Below are positions 16,226-24,628 of a stretch of DNA of 60,167 nt, piece after piece. The notes beneath the pieces were generated by a model. That model was not told the origin of the DNA. It worked only from the letters and a program-made list of their open reading frames with translations, and ran no database searches. The stretch is taken from contig JAGVWX010000017.1 in NCBI GenBank assembly GCA_018304105.1, positions 1 through 60,167 on the forward strand, written 5' to 3'. Both the position numbers and the translations under genes were made by a program. Origin of the DNA: Candidatus Pacearchaeota archaeon (GTDB lineage Archaea; Nanobdellota; Nanobdellia; Pacearchaeales; GW2011-AR1). Positions within the stretch are counted from its first letter, which is position 1, and the number at the start of each line of letters is the position of its first letter.

Positions 16226-17059
16226 TTAAATCCCACTCGCCATAAACGCCCACCAAGGCCTATGCACAGAAACAACTTCGCCTGTTTCAGCATCAACTTC
16301 AGTAGAAACCTTCCCTCTCACCTTAAACAATCCTAACATTTTTCCTTCTTTCTCAGCAGTCAATTCGTATGCAACTTTGTCAGTTCCGACTTCTTTCAAT
16401 TCAATCGTGAAATTTAACTCTCCAAGCCTCTCAATCGCTCTTTCCGATGCTGTCGAAGGCATGATTTTTATTTCTGCTTTGCGACCGTTTGATAAATTGA
16501 AAGTTTTATTCTCTTCATTTCCTGTATCGCTCTCTAAATCACATGGGGAAGTTCCGTCTGATTTAACGCAACGATAACCCCAAATATCCCCATAAACTAT
16601 TCCAGACTTAGCAATTAGACCATCTGCACATTTATTAATCTTCTTATTATAATCATCATAAAACGTCACTAAAACACCGCATTCTTCAATAATTGTTTTT
16701 CTTGTTACATTGAACTTTGCAGCCAACGTTAACTGACATTTTTCCATCGTCTCAAAAGTCTGCAAGCCCTGATACATGTACGCTTCACAAAACTTCTCGT
16801 AGCTACATCTGTCATAAGAATTATTAAGCCAATAATAAAAATGACAGTTTCCCTGAGGATTAGGAGCAAAATTTTCAACACAAGAACTGGTTTGTTCATT
16901 CCATGAACAAGTATCCGCCCCGTATCTCTCGCACAAATCTCTTGCTTTTATTTGGAGACAAATTGACGATAATTCACTACCTTGCGCATCAGCCGCAACA
17001 AAACCCAAACCTACTACAAAAATAAGAACAAACAAACCAAATAACACAGTTTTCTTCAT
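16226..17059 (-). CDS. secreted Cys-rich paralog with Kunitz-like segment (277 aa)
   Basis: This is the shorter paralog of the 440-residue protein. It has a signal peptide, a Cys-rich start, the Kunitz-like block (YYWLNN...FC...YQGLQTFET), and the shared C-terminal domain with ERLGELNFTIELK, ending PWWAFMASGI. The ATG at 17059 is preferred over an upstream TTG because a TATA box (TTATAAAG, about 17085-17092) sits about 26 bases before it. The pair arose by tandem duplication; both probably act outside the cell. Function is unknown. Confidence 0.75.
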   Translation of the reverse strand: MKKTVLFGLFVLIFVVGLGFVAADAQGSELSSICLQIKARDLCERYGADTCSWNEQTSSCVENFAPNPQGNCHFYYWLNNSYDRCSYEKFCEAYMYQGLQTFETMEKCQLTLAAKFNVTRKTIIEECGVLVTFYDDYNKKINKCADGLIAKSGIVYGDIWGYRCVKSDGTSPCDLESDTGNEENKTFNLSNGRKAEIKIMPSTASERAIERLGELNFTIELKEVGTDKVAYELTAEKEGKMLGLFKVRGKVSTEVDAETGEVVSVHRPWWAFMASGI

Positions 17060-17114
17060 CCCTTCATAAACAACTTCCAAACTTTATAACTCTTTCCATA
17101 ACTTCAACCTCATT

Positions 17115-18326
17115 CTATCCCATAAGATAATACAAAATCGTCGGAACAAGCAGCACGCCCATTAGCTGGATTCTCCTGACTCTGCTTTGAATGCAAAAAA
17201 CACCCAGCGCGCTCGAGGTAATCAAAACCAAGATTCCTAGAGCATTCGTTAAAAACAAATTAACAACCAAAAGCAATCCAATCACACTCCATGAAAGTCC
17301 CCTATAGCTCAGCTTGCTTATTCTAGAAGAAAAGAGCTTCGCTAACTGCAGGCCCGCAAAAAACGCTAAAACGCCCGAGGCTAAAACCATAGCAACAATA
17401 ACAGCCAAATCTGAAGAAGTCATCTCTCCTAAAAGCTCTGATACTGCAACAGCTGCTCCGCTTCTGGTTTTCCCAATTGCATAAATCGTCACAAAACTTA
17501 AAGCCATCATCATCGTGTTAATCATCCCAACAAGAAACAAAAAACTTCTCTGGTTTTCTTTGACGCTTCCGCTTATCTCGCTTCCCATTACTGCAGCATG
17601 TCCCGAGCCTATTCCGGGAAGAAAACTGCAAACTCCCGCAGAAAAAGCTCCAGCAGCAATCGAACTCCAAAAATCTTTTCTGCTTAGTTTTACCTCCTTC
17701 AAGCTTTTAATTTTCTGGTTAGGGATTTGTACTTTTGACTTCAAGCTTACAATCAAGCCGGAAACCCCAAACAATCCCGTAAGCATTGGAAGCAAAGGCT
17801 CCTTGACTGGAAGGTTAAAAACAAACATTCCAAGAAAACCCGCAAGCAAAAAAATAGCTCCCGACAAAATCCATTCCTCTTCCGCCAAAACCAAATACAA
17901 AGAAACCAGAATCAAAAGATAAGGAATGGCAATTCTAACAATTTCATAAATTCCTGGAAGAAAGAGGACATAAGCAAAGCTGAAAACCAAAACAATTGGC
18001 AATGCAGCCAGTCCCCCGTACAGCGTCATGACTATCGCTTCAAATCCTCTCCCTTCTATGAGCAGCTGGTGCCCAGGCAAAACCGCCAAAAAAGAATCCT
18101 CTTCCGGCGCTCCAAGAAAAACGCTAGGGATAAAGTCAACAAAAGTATGCGTAATCGCCATCGCAACAATAAAGACAACAAGCACAATCGGTTCAACCCT
18201 TGAAAAATAGCCCAACGATGCCAGCAGCGTCGCAGCAACAAGATTGATATGAATCCCTGGAAACAAGCCCGTGAAAGTCCCGAGCAATACTCCAACTAAA
18301 AGCGCAACCACCAACCAGATAATCAT
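17115..18326 (-). CDS. DUF112/TctA-type integral membrane permease
   Basis: About 403 residues with many transmembrane helices, and the PGIH-NLVA motif near the N-terminus and a second GIGSGHAA motif near residue 250, which mark the DUF112/tripartite tricarboxylate transporter permease superfamily found in archaea without the other two subunits. The substrate is not known. An ATG at 18359 exists but the sequence just after it contains a TATA box (TTATATAA, 18349-18356). The ATG at 18326 then fits a leaderless transcript and is chosen. Confidence 0.8.
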   Translation of the reverse strand: MIIWLVVALLVGVLLGTFTGLFPGIHINLVAATLLASLGYFSRVEPIVLVVFIVAMAITHTFVDFIPSVFLGAPEEDSFLAVLPGHQLLIEGRGFEAIVMTLYGGLAALPIVLVFSFAYVLFLPGIYEIVRIAIPYLLILVSLYLVLAEEEWILSGAIFLLAGFLGMFVFNLPVKEPLLPMLTGLFGVSGLIVSLKSKVQIPNQKIKSLKEVKLSRKDFWSSIAAGAFSAGVCSFLPGIGSGHAAVMGSEISGSVKENQRSFLFLVGMINTMMMALSFVTIYAIGKTRSGAAVAVSELLGEMTSSDLAVIVAMVLASGVLAFFAGLQLAKLFSSRISKLSYRGLSWSVIGLLLVVNLFLTNALGILVLITSSALGVFCIQSRVRRIQLMGVLLVPTILYYLMG

Positions 18327-18374
18327 CGAAAGACAAAAAGAAACATTTTTATATAACATTCGATTAATAATAAG

Positions 18375-18536
18375 ATGAGTCAGAATAATTGTATAACCCT
18401 GAGAGTTCTTGGTGCTTTACTAACCTCCCTCGCATTTTGGCTGGAGTTTTCAAAAGGAGATATATTATGGTTGTGGTTTATTGGGATTTTAACAATCGGA
18501 TTGGTTTTGTTAACCTGGCCATGCAATAAGAAATAA
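18375..18536 (+). CDS. small membrane protein (53 aa)
   Basis: A 53-residue frame starting MSQNNCITLRVLGALLTSLA with two hydrophobic stretches (about 10-22 and 31-47) and ending WPCNKK. It is divergent from the permease gene, with 48 bases between the two start codons. The membrane-like composition supports it as real, but it is short and the family is not recognised. Confidence 0.5.
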   Translation: MSQNNCITLRVLGALLTSLAFWLEFSKGDILWLWFIGILTIGLVLLTWPCNKK

Positions 18537-18602
18537 TCAAACAATCTTTTATTATTTTACTGAAACAAATAATTTTATAAACTTCCTTCGTCTATTTAAC
18601 AA

Positions 18603-18821
18603 ATGAAAAAGAAAGGAAAAAAGTACGACCCAAACCCAACTCCAAAAAAAATTCTAATCGTTCTCCTTGCGCTTGTCTTCGGCAACATCTTGTTTGCTTA
18701 CAGCGCAACGATTGCAAGTGCCATGCCCATGGCATCGTTCTTTTTCGAGCCCGCAATCCTCTCAACAAGCATCTTGCTGGCTACCGCATCATATATAATA
18801 ATAAGTTTAGTCAGAGACTAA
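18603..18821 (+). CDS. small membrane protein (72 aa)
   Basis: Two predicted transmembrane helices (about 17-40 and 46-67) follow a strongly basic N-terminus (MKKKGKKYDPNPTPKK). A TATA box TTTTATAA at 18573-18580 sits 23 bases before the ATG, typical of a leaderless archaeal gene. No family or function recognised. A family A element begins immediately after its stop codon. Confidence 0.65.
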   Translation: MKKKGKKYDPNPTPKKILIVLLALVFGNILFAYSATIASAMPMASFFFEPAILSTSILLATASYIIISLVRD

Positions 18822-18824
18822 TCT

Positions 18825-18973
18825 CTGTTGGAAAAAGTCAAATGTCGGTTTACTATTTTGTTTTGGGGCAGGGTTGAAGGCGATAGCAAGGGCAGGCATG
18901 CTACGTGAGAGTAATTTGCAGATAAATTACGAGAGTGATTGCGAGTAAAACAATTCAAAAAGATTTTCAACAA
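18825..18973. repeat. family A structured element, copy A2
   Basis: The ends CTGTTGGAAAAAGTC and GATTTTCAACAAG pair approximately. The core hairpin is GTAATTT (18911-18917) with AAATTAC (18924-18930), flanked by the conserved GGGCAGGCATGCTACGTGAGA and GAGAGTGATTGCGAGT sides, where the outer helix is partly decayed. The G-rich segment is TTTTGGGGCAGGG. Confidence 0.7.
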
Positions 18974-18988
18974 GTTTTTTACATTCGC

Positions 18989-19084
18989 TCAGGAGATAGT
19001 TCGCTTCTTAGGCATCATGTCTTGGTCTACTTCAAATCTGTAAACAACAAATATTTTATTTTCAACATCAATCAGTATATTCAT
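18989..19084 (-). CDS. possible tiny ORF or gene remnant (31 aa)
   Basis: The frame begins MNILIDVENKIFVVYRFEV and ends PKKRTIS. Its composition is protein-like, but there is no clear promoter or ribosome-binding site and it sits beside a family A element. It may be the tail of a decayed gene. Nothing else is seen between 18974 and 19120. Confidence 0.25.
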   Translation of the reverse strand: MNILIDVENKIFVVYRFEVDQDMMPKKRTIS

Positions 19085-19120
19085 AAGTGCATCTTAAGTC
19101 AAGGGATTATGAGTTATTTT

Positions 19121-20965
19121 TTAACGAGTACTCACTGGTGGAAGACCCTTACAAGAGTTGCACTTGACCGTACAGCAACCGCCCGTACCTGAGAAAGTGT
19201 ACCATGGTCTTTTATCATTGCAGCCGGCATTCCGCCAGCCCCAAGTGAAAAATTGTACAGAACCTTCAGCACACTTTGCATCGCTACCAAATAGGTTTTC
19301 ACATGCGGTTTGTCCGGTTTTTCCTATTTTTATACTTGGAGCTATACTATTTGCTTCACAAACATCCCGAACAGCAGGGACAACACAATTTCCGTTTTCG
19401 CATTTTTCGTTAGTATGACAATAACTATCCATCCATATTTCATTCTCTCCACAGATTTGAAAACGCGTCGGATCGTTATCGACACATCTTTTTTGTCCTG
19501 CCGTGCATGCGACTGGGGGAGTTGTAGGGGGAGTTATAACAGGGGGGTTTATGGTTTCTTCCCCTGTTGGAATTGTTGGCGAAGTTGATGATGTAGGTTG
19601 AGAATTTGGACAATTCATTGCAGTAAATGTCCTTGACTCGGAGTTAGCACCATTCCATATCCAAACAGTGTATTGCTGTCCGGAAATTAGTTTTAATTCT
19701 GGGAATGTCTGGTATTCCCCATTGTTTACATTGGATTGGGTGTGTAAAACAAAACCTGTAGGAATTTCAGCAGCAGGGGATGTTCCAACATCTCTGCCGT
19801 AATAATCATTTCCATTTGCAGCAGAACCTTGACTGATCGCTATCCAATAACGGCCGTGTGAAGGGCCATTTATATCAAGTGGAGTGCCTCCCGACCATTG
19901 GAGCAATGCTTTTGATTCTCCTATCGATGAAGAACAAAAAAGGTTGACAGATGGAACATTAGTCGGAGTTATTACTGTGGAGGTTGTTGAAGGGGGTGTG
20001 GTTGGAGTTGTGGGGGTTGTTGAAGGAGGAGCTGTTGATAAGTTTGAACATATCTTAGCAGTAAAGGAGGTTGGTTGTGAATTTTGACCGTTCCATATCC
20101 AGACAGTGTATTGCTGTCCAGAAACGAGTTTTAATTCTGAAACAGTTTGGTATGCTCCGCTATTGACTGATGATTGAGAATGTAATATAAAGTTTGTGGG
20201 GATTTCGGCAGCAGGGGATGTTCCAACATCTCTGCCGTAGTAATCAGCATGATTTGCTGTAAAACCTTGACTGATCGCTATCCAATAACGGCCATGTGAA
20301 GGACCATTTATATCAAGTGGAGTGCCTCCCGACCATTGGAGCAAAGATTTAGATTCTCCTGTCGGTGAAGAACAAAATGTATTGACTGAAGGTGCACTAG
20401 TTGGCTGAATTGCTAATGCCGGTGGAGTTGTAGTTGTTGGCGAAGTTGAGGAAGTAGGTTGAGAATTTGGACAGTCTTTTGCAGTAAATGTTCTTGACTC
20501 GGAATTCACGCCATTCCATATCCAAACAGTGTATTGTTGTCCAGAAACTAGCTTTAATTCTTGGACAGTTTGGTATGCTCCGCTATTGACTGATGATTGA
20601 GAATGCAATACGAAATTGGTCGGAGCTTCTGCAGCAGGGGATGTTCCAACATCTCTGCCGTAATAATCATTTCCATTTGCTGTAAAACCTTGACTGATCG
20701 CTATCCAATAACGGCCATGTGAAGGACCATTTATATCAAGTGGAGTGCCTCCCGACCATTGGAGCAATGCTTTTGATTCTCCTGATGGGGAGGCGCAGAA
20801 TGTATTTACTGTCGGTGCATTTGTTGGCTGAATTTGTACATCCGTTGTCCTTCCGTTGATATTCCCAAATAAATCTCCCAAAAATGACGCAGAAACAAAC
20901 TGTGCTAAAGCAACAGCAAGAACGACGCAAGCAATAAATGAAATGTCTTTCCTCATTTTATCCAT
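19121..20965 (-). CDS. secreted three-repeat surface protein
   Basis: After a signal peptide the protein has three near-identical ~110-residue domains (containing LLQWSGGTPLDINGPSHGRY and QQYTVWIWNG) joined by Ser/Thr/Pro linkers, then a Cys-rich C-terminal region of about 150 residues with at least twelve cysteines. The DNA of the repeats is also nearly identical, so they duplicated or were homogenised recently. The likely start is ATG 20965 or 20956, since a TATA box (TTTATATATT) lies at 20981-20990; an upstream TTG is less likely. A carbohydrate- or cell-binding role is a guess from the architecture. Confidence 0.8.
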   Translation of the reverse strand: MDKMRKDISFIACVVLAVALAQFVSASFLGDLFGNINGRTTDVQIQPTNAPTVNTFCASPSGESKALLQWSGGTPLDINGPSHGRYWIAISQGFTANGNDYYGRDVGTSPAAEAPTNFVLHSQSSVNSGAYQTVQELKLVSGQQYTVWIWNGVNSESRTFTAKDCPNSQPTSSTSPTTTTPPALAIQPTSAPSVNTFCSSPTGESKSLLQWSGGTPLDINGPSHGRYWIAISQGFTANHADYYGRDVGTSPAAEIPTNFILHSQSSVNSGAYQTVSELKLVSGQQYTVWIWNGQNSQPTSFTAKICSNLSTAPPSTTPTTPTTPPSTTSTVITPTNVPSVNLFCSSSIGESKALLQWSGGTPLDINGPSHGRYWIAISQGSAANGNDYYGRDVGTSPAAEIPTGFVLHTQSNVNNGEYQTFPELKLISGQQYTVWIWNGANSESRTFTAMNCPNSQPTSSTSPTIPTGEETINPPVITPPTTPPVACTAGQKRCVDNDPTRFQICGENEIWMDSYCHTNEKCENGNCVVPAVRDVCEANSIAPSIKIGKTGQTACENLFGSDAKCAEGSVQFFTWGWRNAGCNDKRPWYTFSGTGGCCTVKCNSCKGLPPVSTR

Positions 20966-21227
20966 CAACAAGAGCAGAGTAATATATAAACATTTCTTTA
21001 AATTATTTCTGTTTGTTTTATCCAGAAATTATTTCATAAGGCTGTTTTTTGATTTTCTCCATTTTGTTTACTCATATACTCCAATTCTTTTAAGGATAAA
21101 AAAAGACATTATTCGGCCTATACCGTTATCTTTCCATTATTTTTTCGTTACGTAATCAGGTTATCAATGATAGTCTCCTTCTAATTATTTAGTTTCATCA
21201 ACTGCTCATTTATTTTATCGTTGTGAA

Positions 21228-21602
21228 CTATTTTTCGGATATTCCTTCTCGGTATTTATCAATCGCGTCCCTCAAAGACCGCGTCCCCAAAATTGAGCAA
21301 TGCACTTTAACAGGTGGCAAGTCTTTCAATCCGTTAACAATCTCCTGGTTTGACATTTCATACGCTTCATCCAAAGTTTTTCCTTTTACAAGCTCGCACA
21401 TCATATCAGTCGAAGCAATCGCCGCGACGCATCCATAAGTTTCAAATTTTATATCTTCGATTCTGTCGTCTTTTATCTTAAGATAAACTTTCATCACGTC
21501 CCCGCATTTAAAATTTCCAATTTCTCCAACAGCGTCTGGATTTTCCATATCGCCAACAAATTCCGGGTTCTTAAATCTCTTAAGCGTCTCTGTTGAATAC
21601 AT
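21228..21602 (-). CDS. iscU: Fe-S cluster assembly scaffold IscU
   Basis: A 124-residue IscU/NifU-N-type scaffold on which [2Fe-2S]/[4Fe-4S] clusters are built from sulfur delivered by cysteine desulfurase. The three cluster-ligand cysteines are at 33, 58 and 102, the last in the family signature LPPVKVHCS. Its start overlaps the end of the desulfurase gene by 23 bases, so the two are translated together. No C-terminal NifU domains are present, as is usual for the archaeal short form. Confidence 0.95.
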   Translation of the reverse strand: MYSTETLKRFKNPEFVGDMENPDAVGEIGNFKCGDVMKVYLKIKDDRIEDIKFETYGCVAAIASTDMMCELVKGKTLDEAYEMSNQEIVNGLKDLPPVKVHCSILGTRSLRDAIDKYREGISEK

Positions 21603-22761
21603 GCTGCTCCTCCTTGAACGGCGAAATTTCCCTTAGCCTTCTGATGACCAAAGGAAGAACCTCAAGAACATAATCAATTTCTTCTTCCGTAGTGAACCTG
21701 CTCAAAGTCATTCTCAAGCTTCCATTCATCATTTCATGATTCAAACCAAGAGATTTCAAAACATAACTCGGCTCCAAAGTTTTTTCCGAGCACGCACTTC
21801 CCGTAGAGCCGCAAATTCCATAATCGTCCAGCAGTCCGTTTATCGCTTCTCCTTCTATAAACTTAAAGGAAAAATGCGCGTTATTGCAAAGTCTCTTCTC
21901 TCCTCTCGGCCCATTCAATCTCACATAAGGAATCCTAGTCATAACTCCGTCAATTAATTTGTCTCTTAATCTTGTCATGTAAGAAATATGCTTGCTCGAC
22001 AAGGAAAGTTTTACAGCCTCAGCAAACCCGACAATTCCGTGAATATTTTCCGTGCCTGCTCTGATTCCCATTTCATGAAAACCCCCATGCTGCCACCCTT
22101 CAATCTTCACCCCGTCTCTCACATAAATCGCCCCAACTCCTTTCGGCCCATGGATTTTATGCGCATTTAAAGTCAGCAAGTCAACAGGCATTTCCTGCAC
22201 GTCAATCGCAACTTTAGTATAGCTCTGGCAAGCGTCAGAATGAAAATAAACTCCCTTCTCTCCGCAGATTCTTCCAATTTCCTTCAAGTCATTTATCGTA
22301 CCGATTTCATTATTCCCATGAATGACCGAAACCAAAATTGTCCTATCACTAATCGCATTTTTTAGCTGTTCAATATCAACAAATCCTTCTTCATCAACAT
22401 CCAAATAAGTAATTTTGAATCCTTGTTTCTCAAGCCACTTGCAGCTTTCCAAAACACATTTATGTTCAACTTTCGTCGTGATAATATGGTTTCCCTTCTC
22501 CCGATTTGCAAAAGCAACCCCTTTCAAAATCAAATTATTTCCTTCGGTTCCTCCCGAAGTAAAATAAATTTCATCAGCTCTTGCGTTGATTGAACTCGCG
22601 ATTGTGTGCCTTGCTTTGTCAAGCGCTTTCTTCGCTTCCCTTCCCTTGAAATGCAAAGACGAAGCGTTCCCATACCTGTCATTCATATACTTGATAATCT
22701 TGCCCGTTACTCTCGGATCAACCTGCGTCGTCGCCCCATTGTCTAAATAAACATACATCAT
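21580..22761 (-). CDS. iscS: cysteine desulfurase IscS/NifS
   Basis: A PLP-dependent class V aminotransferase fold enzyme that takes sulfur from cysteine for Fe-S assembly. The 393 residues start with VYLDNGATT, carry the PLP lysine at 202 (NAHKIHGPKG) and the catalytic cysteine at about 324 in a GSTGSACSE loop. It overlaps iscU. Immediately upstream lies a family A element flanked by a repeat of this gene's own first bases (TACATCATTTT as read on the plus strand), so the native leader has been split from the start codon. Confidence 0.95.
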   Translation of the reverse strand: MMYVYLDNGATTQVDPRVTGKIIKYMNDRYGNASSLHFKGREAKKALDKARHTIASSINARADEIYFTSGGTEGNNLILKGVAFANREKGNHIITTKVEHKCVLESCKWLEKQGFKITYLDVDEEGFVDIEQLKNAISDRTILVSVIHGNNEIGTINDLKEIGRICGEKGVYFHSDACQSYTKVAIDVQEMPVDLLTLNAHKIHGPKGVGAIYVRDGVKIEGWQHGGFHEMGIRAGTENIHGIVGFAEAVKLSLSSKHISYMTRLRDKLIDGVMTRIPYVRLNGPRGEKRLCNNAHFSFKFIEGEAINGLLDDYGICGSTGSACSEKTLEPSYVLKSLGLNHEMMNGSLRMTLSRFTTEEEIDYVLEVLPLVIRRLREISPFKEEQHVFNRDA

Positions 22762-22765
22762 TTTT

Positions 22766-22962
22766 CATCCCTCACTGAAAAAATCAGAAAGTTTTGGTCT
22801 GCTAATTTCGTTGGGGGCGAGGTTGGCGTGGTGGCTGGGGCGAGCATGTTACGCGAGTGCAAGTAATTAATAAATTTCGAGCGTGACTGCGAGTAGGGCT
22901 TTTGACCGAAGGTCAAATTAATGTGAGAATCCCAAACCCCTACAAAAAGATTTTCAGTGAAG
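22766..22962. repeat. family A structured element, copy A3, between 11-bp direct repeats
   Basis: The ends are CACTGAAAAAATC (22773-22785) and GATTTTCAGTG (22949-22959), which pair. The core stem is TTACGC (22849-22854)/GCGTGA (22881-22886), followed by the hairpin TTTGACC-GAA-GGTCAAA. TACATCATTTT occurs on both sides, at 22754-22764 and 22963-22973. The element separates iscS from the regulator gene. Confidence 0.8.
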
Positions 22963-22966
22963 TACA

Positions 22967-23293
22967 TCATTTTCTTTCTCCCACAGGACTGCACAGCCCG
23001 CACTCCTCGCAGCTTCCTCCACACCCGCCAACATGTTTTTCCACCAGTTCCAGCATCGGATAAACCGTCTTCTTATTCAAACTATAAATCCTCTTCTTCC
23101 CTTCCTTCTTAACATTCAAAATGCTGCACTTCCTCAAACTTTCAAGATGGTGGCTCACATTGCTCTGTTCCCCTCCAACTTTATCAACAATCTCGGAAAC
23201 AGAAAGCGGCCCATCCATCAGCGCAGTCAGAATCCCCAGTCTAGTTTTATTTGAAAAATTCGCGAAAAAGTTCTCATATGAAATTTGTTTCAT
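22967..23293 (-). CDS. ArsR-family winged-helix regulator with Cys-rich tail
   Basis: About 108 residues: a winged helix-turn-helix (LSVSEIVDKVGGEQSNVSHHLESLRK) typical of ArsR/SmtB repressors, then a C-terminal tail CGGSCEECGLC with five cysteines that could hold a metal or Fe-S cluster. The ATG at 23293 is chosen because a TATA box (ATTTATAAAT, 23314-23323) lies about 25 bases before it; an upstream ATG at 23347 precedes the TATA box. Its position before iscS-iscU suggests it senses Fe-S or metal status and controls that operon, which is inference. Confidence 0.85.
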   Translation of the reverse strand: MKQISYENFFANFSNKTRLGILTALMDGPLSVSEIVDKVGGEQSNVSHHLESLRKCSILNVKKEGKKRIYSLNKKTVYPMLELVEKHVGGCGGSCEECGLCSPVGERK

Positions 23294-23378
23294 ATAAACA
23301 TCAGCGAAGAGCAATTTATAAATATTGCGCCAACCAAATTTAATCAAGATTTATTAATTCCAATTTCATTAAAATCCC

Positions 23379-24452
23379 ATGAATCGAAAAGTTCAATTCA
23401 CAATTTTCCTAAGCATCTTCCTCTTAATATATTTAGGAATCCATTTCTTCGTAGTCTCTGCCCTTGCCAATCTCTTCAGCATTCCAAAAAATATCTTCTT
23501 TTACCCGCTCATCTTAATCCTTGCGTCATCTTTTCCCCTTTCTGTTTTAATAGAGAGAAAAAGCCCAAGTAAAAAGTCGAGATACTTTCATCTTGTTTCT
23601 GCAACCTGGATGGGCATTCTTCTTTACCTTTTCCTTCTTCTTTTGATTTATCAAATACTTGACATCTTTTTAATTATTCCAAAAACCCAAGCAGAAATTA
23701 CAATTCTCTCTTTCGCCTTAGTTCTGACTGTTTACTCCTTAATCAACGGCTCGCTCATCCGAATTAGAGAAATAGAAATACCAATGGAAAAACTAAAGAA
23801 AGAAATCAAACTTGTCCAGCTTTCAGACGTCCACATCGGCTCGGTCAGAGGTTCAAATTTCCTAAAAGAAATCGTTGAAAAAACAAACCAGCTTTCTCCA
23901 GACATCGTCATCATAACCGGCGATTTAGTCGATGGAACCGCCCCGCTCACTCACGAAATTATCAATCCAATAAACAAACTTAAAGCTCCGGCACTCTTCG
24001 TGACTGGCAACCACGAATTCTATGAAGGCTTTGACAATATCTTCAAACTCCTCAAAAAAACAAAATTAAAACTTTTAAGAAATTCAGAAACAAACTTTCA
24101 AGGTGTGCAATTCCTAGGCGTCAATTATTCAGAAGAAAAGAACTATCTTGATAACACACTTAAAGGAATAAAAATAAAACAACCTTCAGTACTTCTTTAT
24201 CATCTTCCTACAAATCCGGAATACCTTTCAACTAAAAAAATCAATTTACAGCTCGCAGGTCACACTCACAACGGCCAAATTTTTCCATTCAATATTTTTG
24301 CAAAATTAGCTTATCCAAACGTTTCTGGTTTTTACACTTCAAAAAACAAAAAGTCAAGCATTTATGTCTCTCAAGGCACAGGCACTTGGGGCCCGCCAAT
24401 GCGCCTCAGCTCTTTCAATGAAATTACCCTGATAAGGCTAAAACTAAGATAA
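23379..24452 (+). CDS. membrane-linked metallophosphoesterase
   Basis: The N-terminal ~130 residues hold four transmembrane helices. The C-terminal part is a calcineurin-like phosphoesterase with the motifs DVHIG, GDLVDG, GNHE and GHTHNGQ, giving the two-metal site. This layout matches the YkuE/YaeI family, some of which act on lipid-linked substrates such as UDP-diacylglucosamine; the substrate here is unknown. It is divergent from the regulator gene, with 85 bases between the start codons. Confidence 0.88.
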   Translation: MNRKVQFTIFLSIFLLIYLGIHFFVVSALANLFSIPKNIFFYPLILILASSFPLSVLIERKSPSKKSRYFHLVSATWMGILLYLFLLLLIYQILDIFLIIPKTQAEITILSFALVLTVYSLINGSLIRIREIEIPMEKLKKEIKLVQLSDVHIGSVRGSNFLKEIVEKTNQLSPDIVIITGDLVDGTAPLTHEIINPINKLKAPALFVTGNHEFYEGFDNIFKLLKKTKLKLLRNSETNFQGVQFLGVNYSEEKNYLDNTLKGIKIKQPSVLLYHLPTNPEYLSTKKINLQLAGHTHNGQIFPFNIFAKLAYPNVSGFYTSKNKKSSIYVSQGTGTWGPPMRLSSFNEITLIRLKLR

Positions 24453-24628
24453 CAAAATCCGATCGTGAAAATAAAAACCCACAACCCAATGGTTTAGAAA
24501 GTTAGTAATATAACCTGGGCGAGCATAGCGAGCTAAATCAATTAAAGCCAGATAAAACAATTCACAAAATCCCAGACAACGCCCGTTTCCAAATACCTTT
24601 AAATAATCCTCGCCCCATCATAAATAAA

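Noticed and set aside
22758-23024. An 88-codon open frame between iscS and the ArsR gene
   Set aside because: It runs through element A3 and the repeated iscS start, has no promoter and overlaps both neighbours; it is a by-product of the element.
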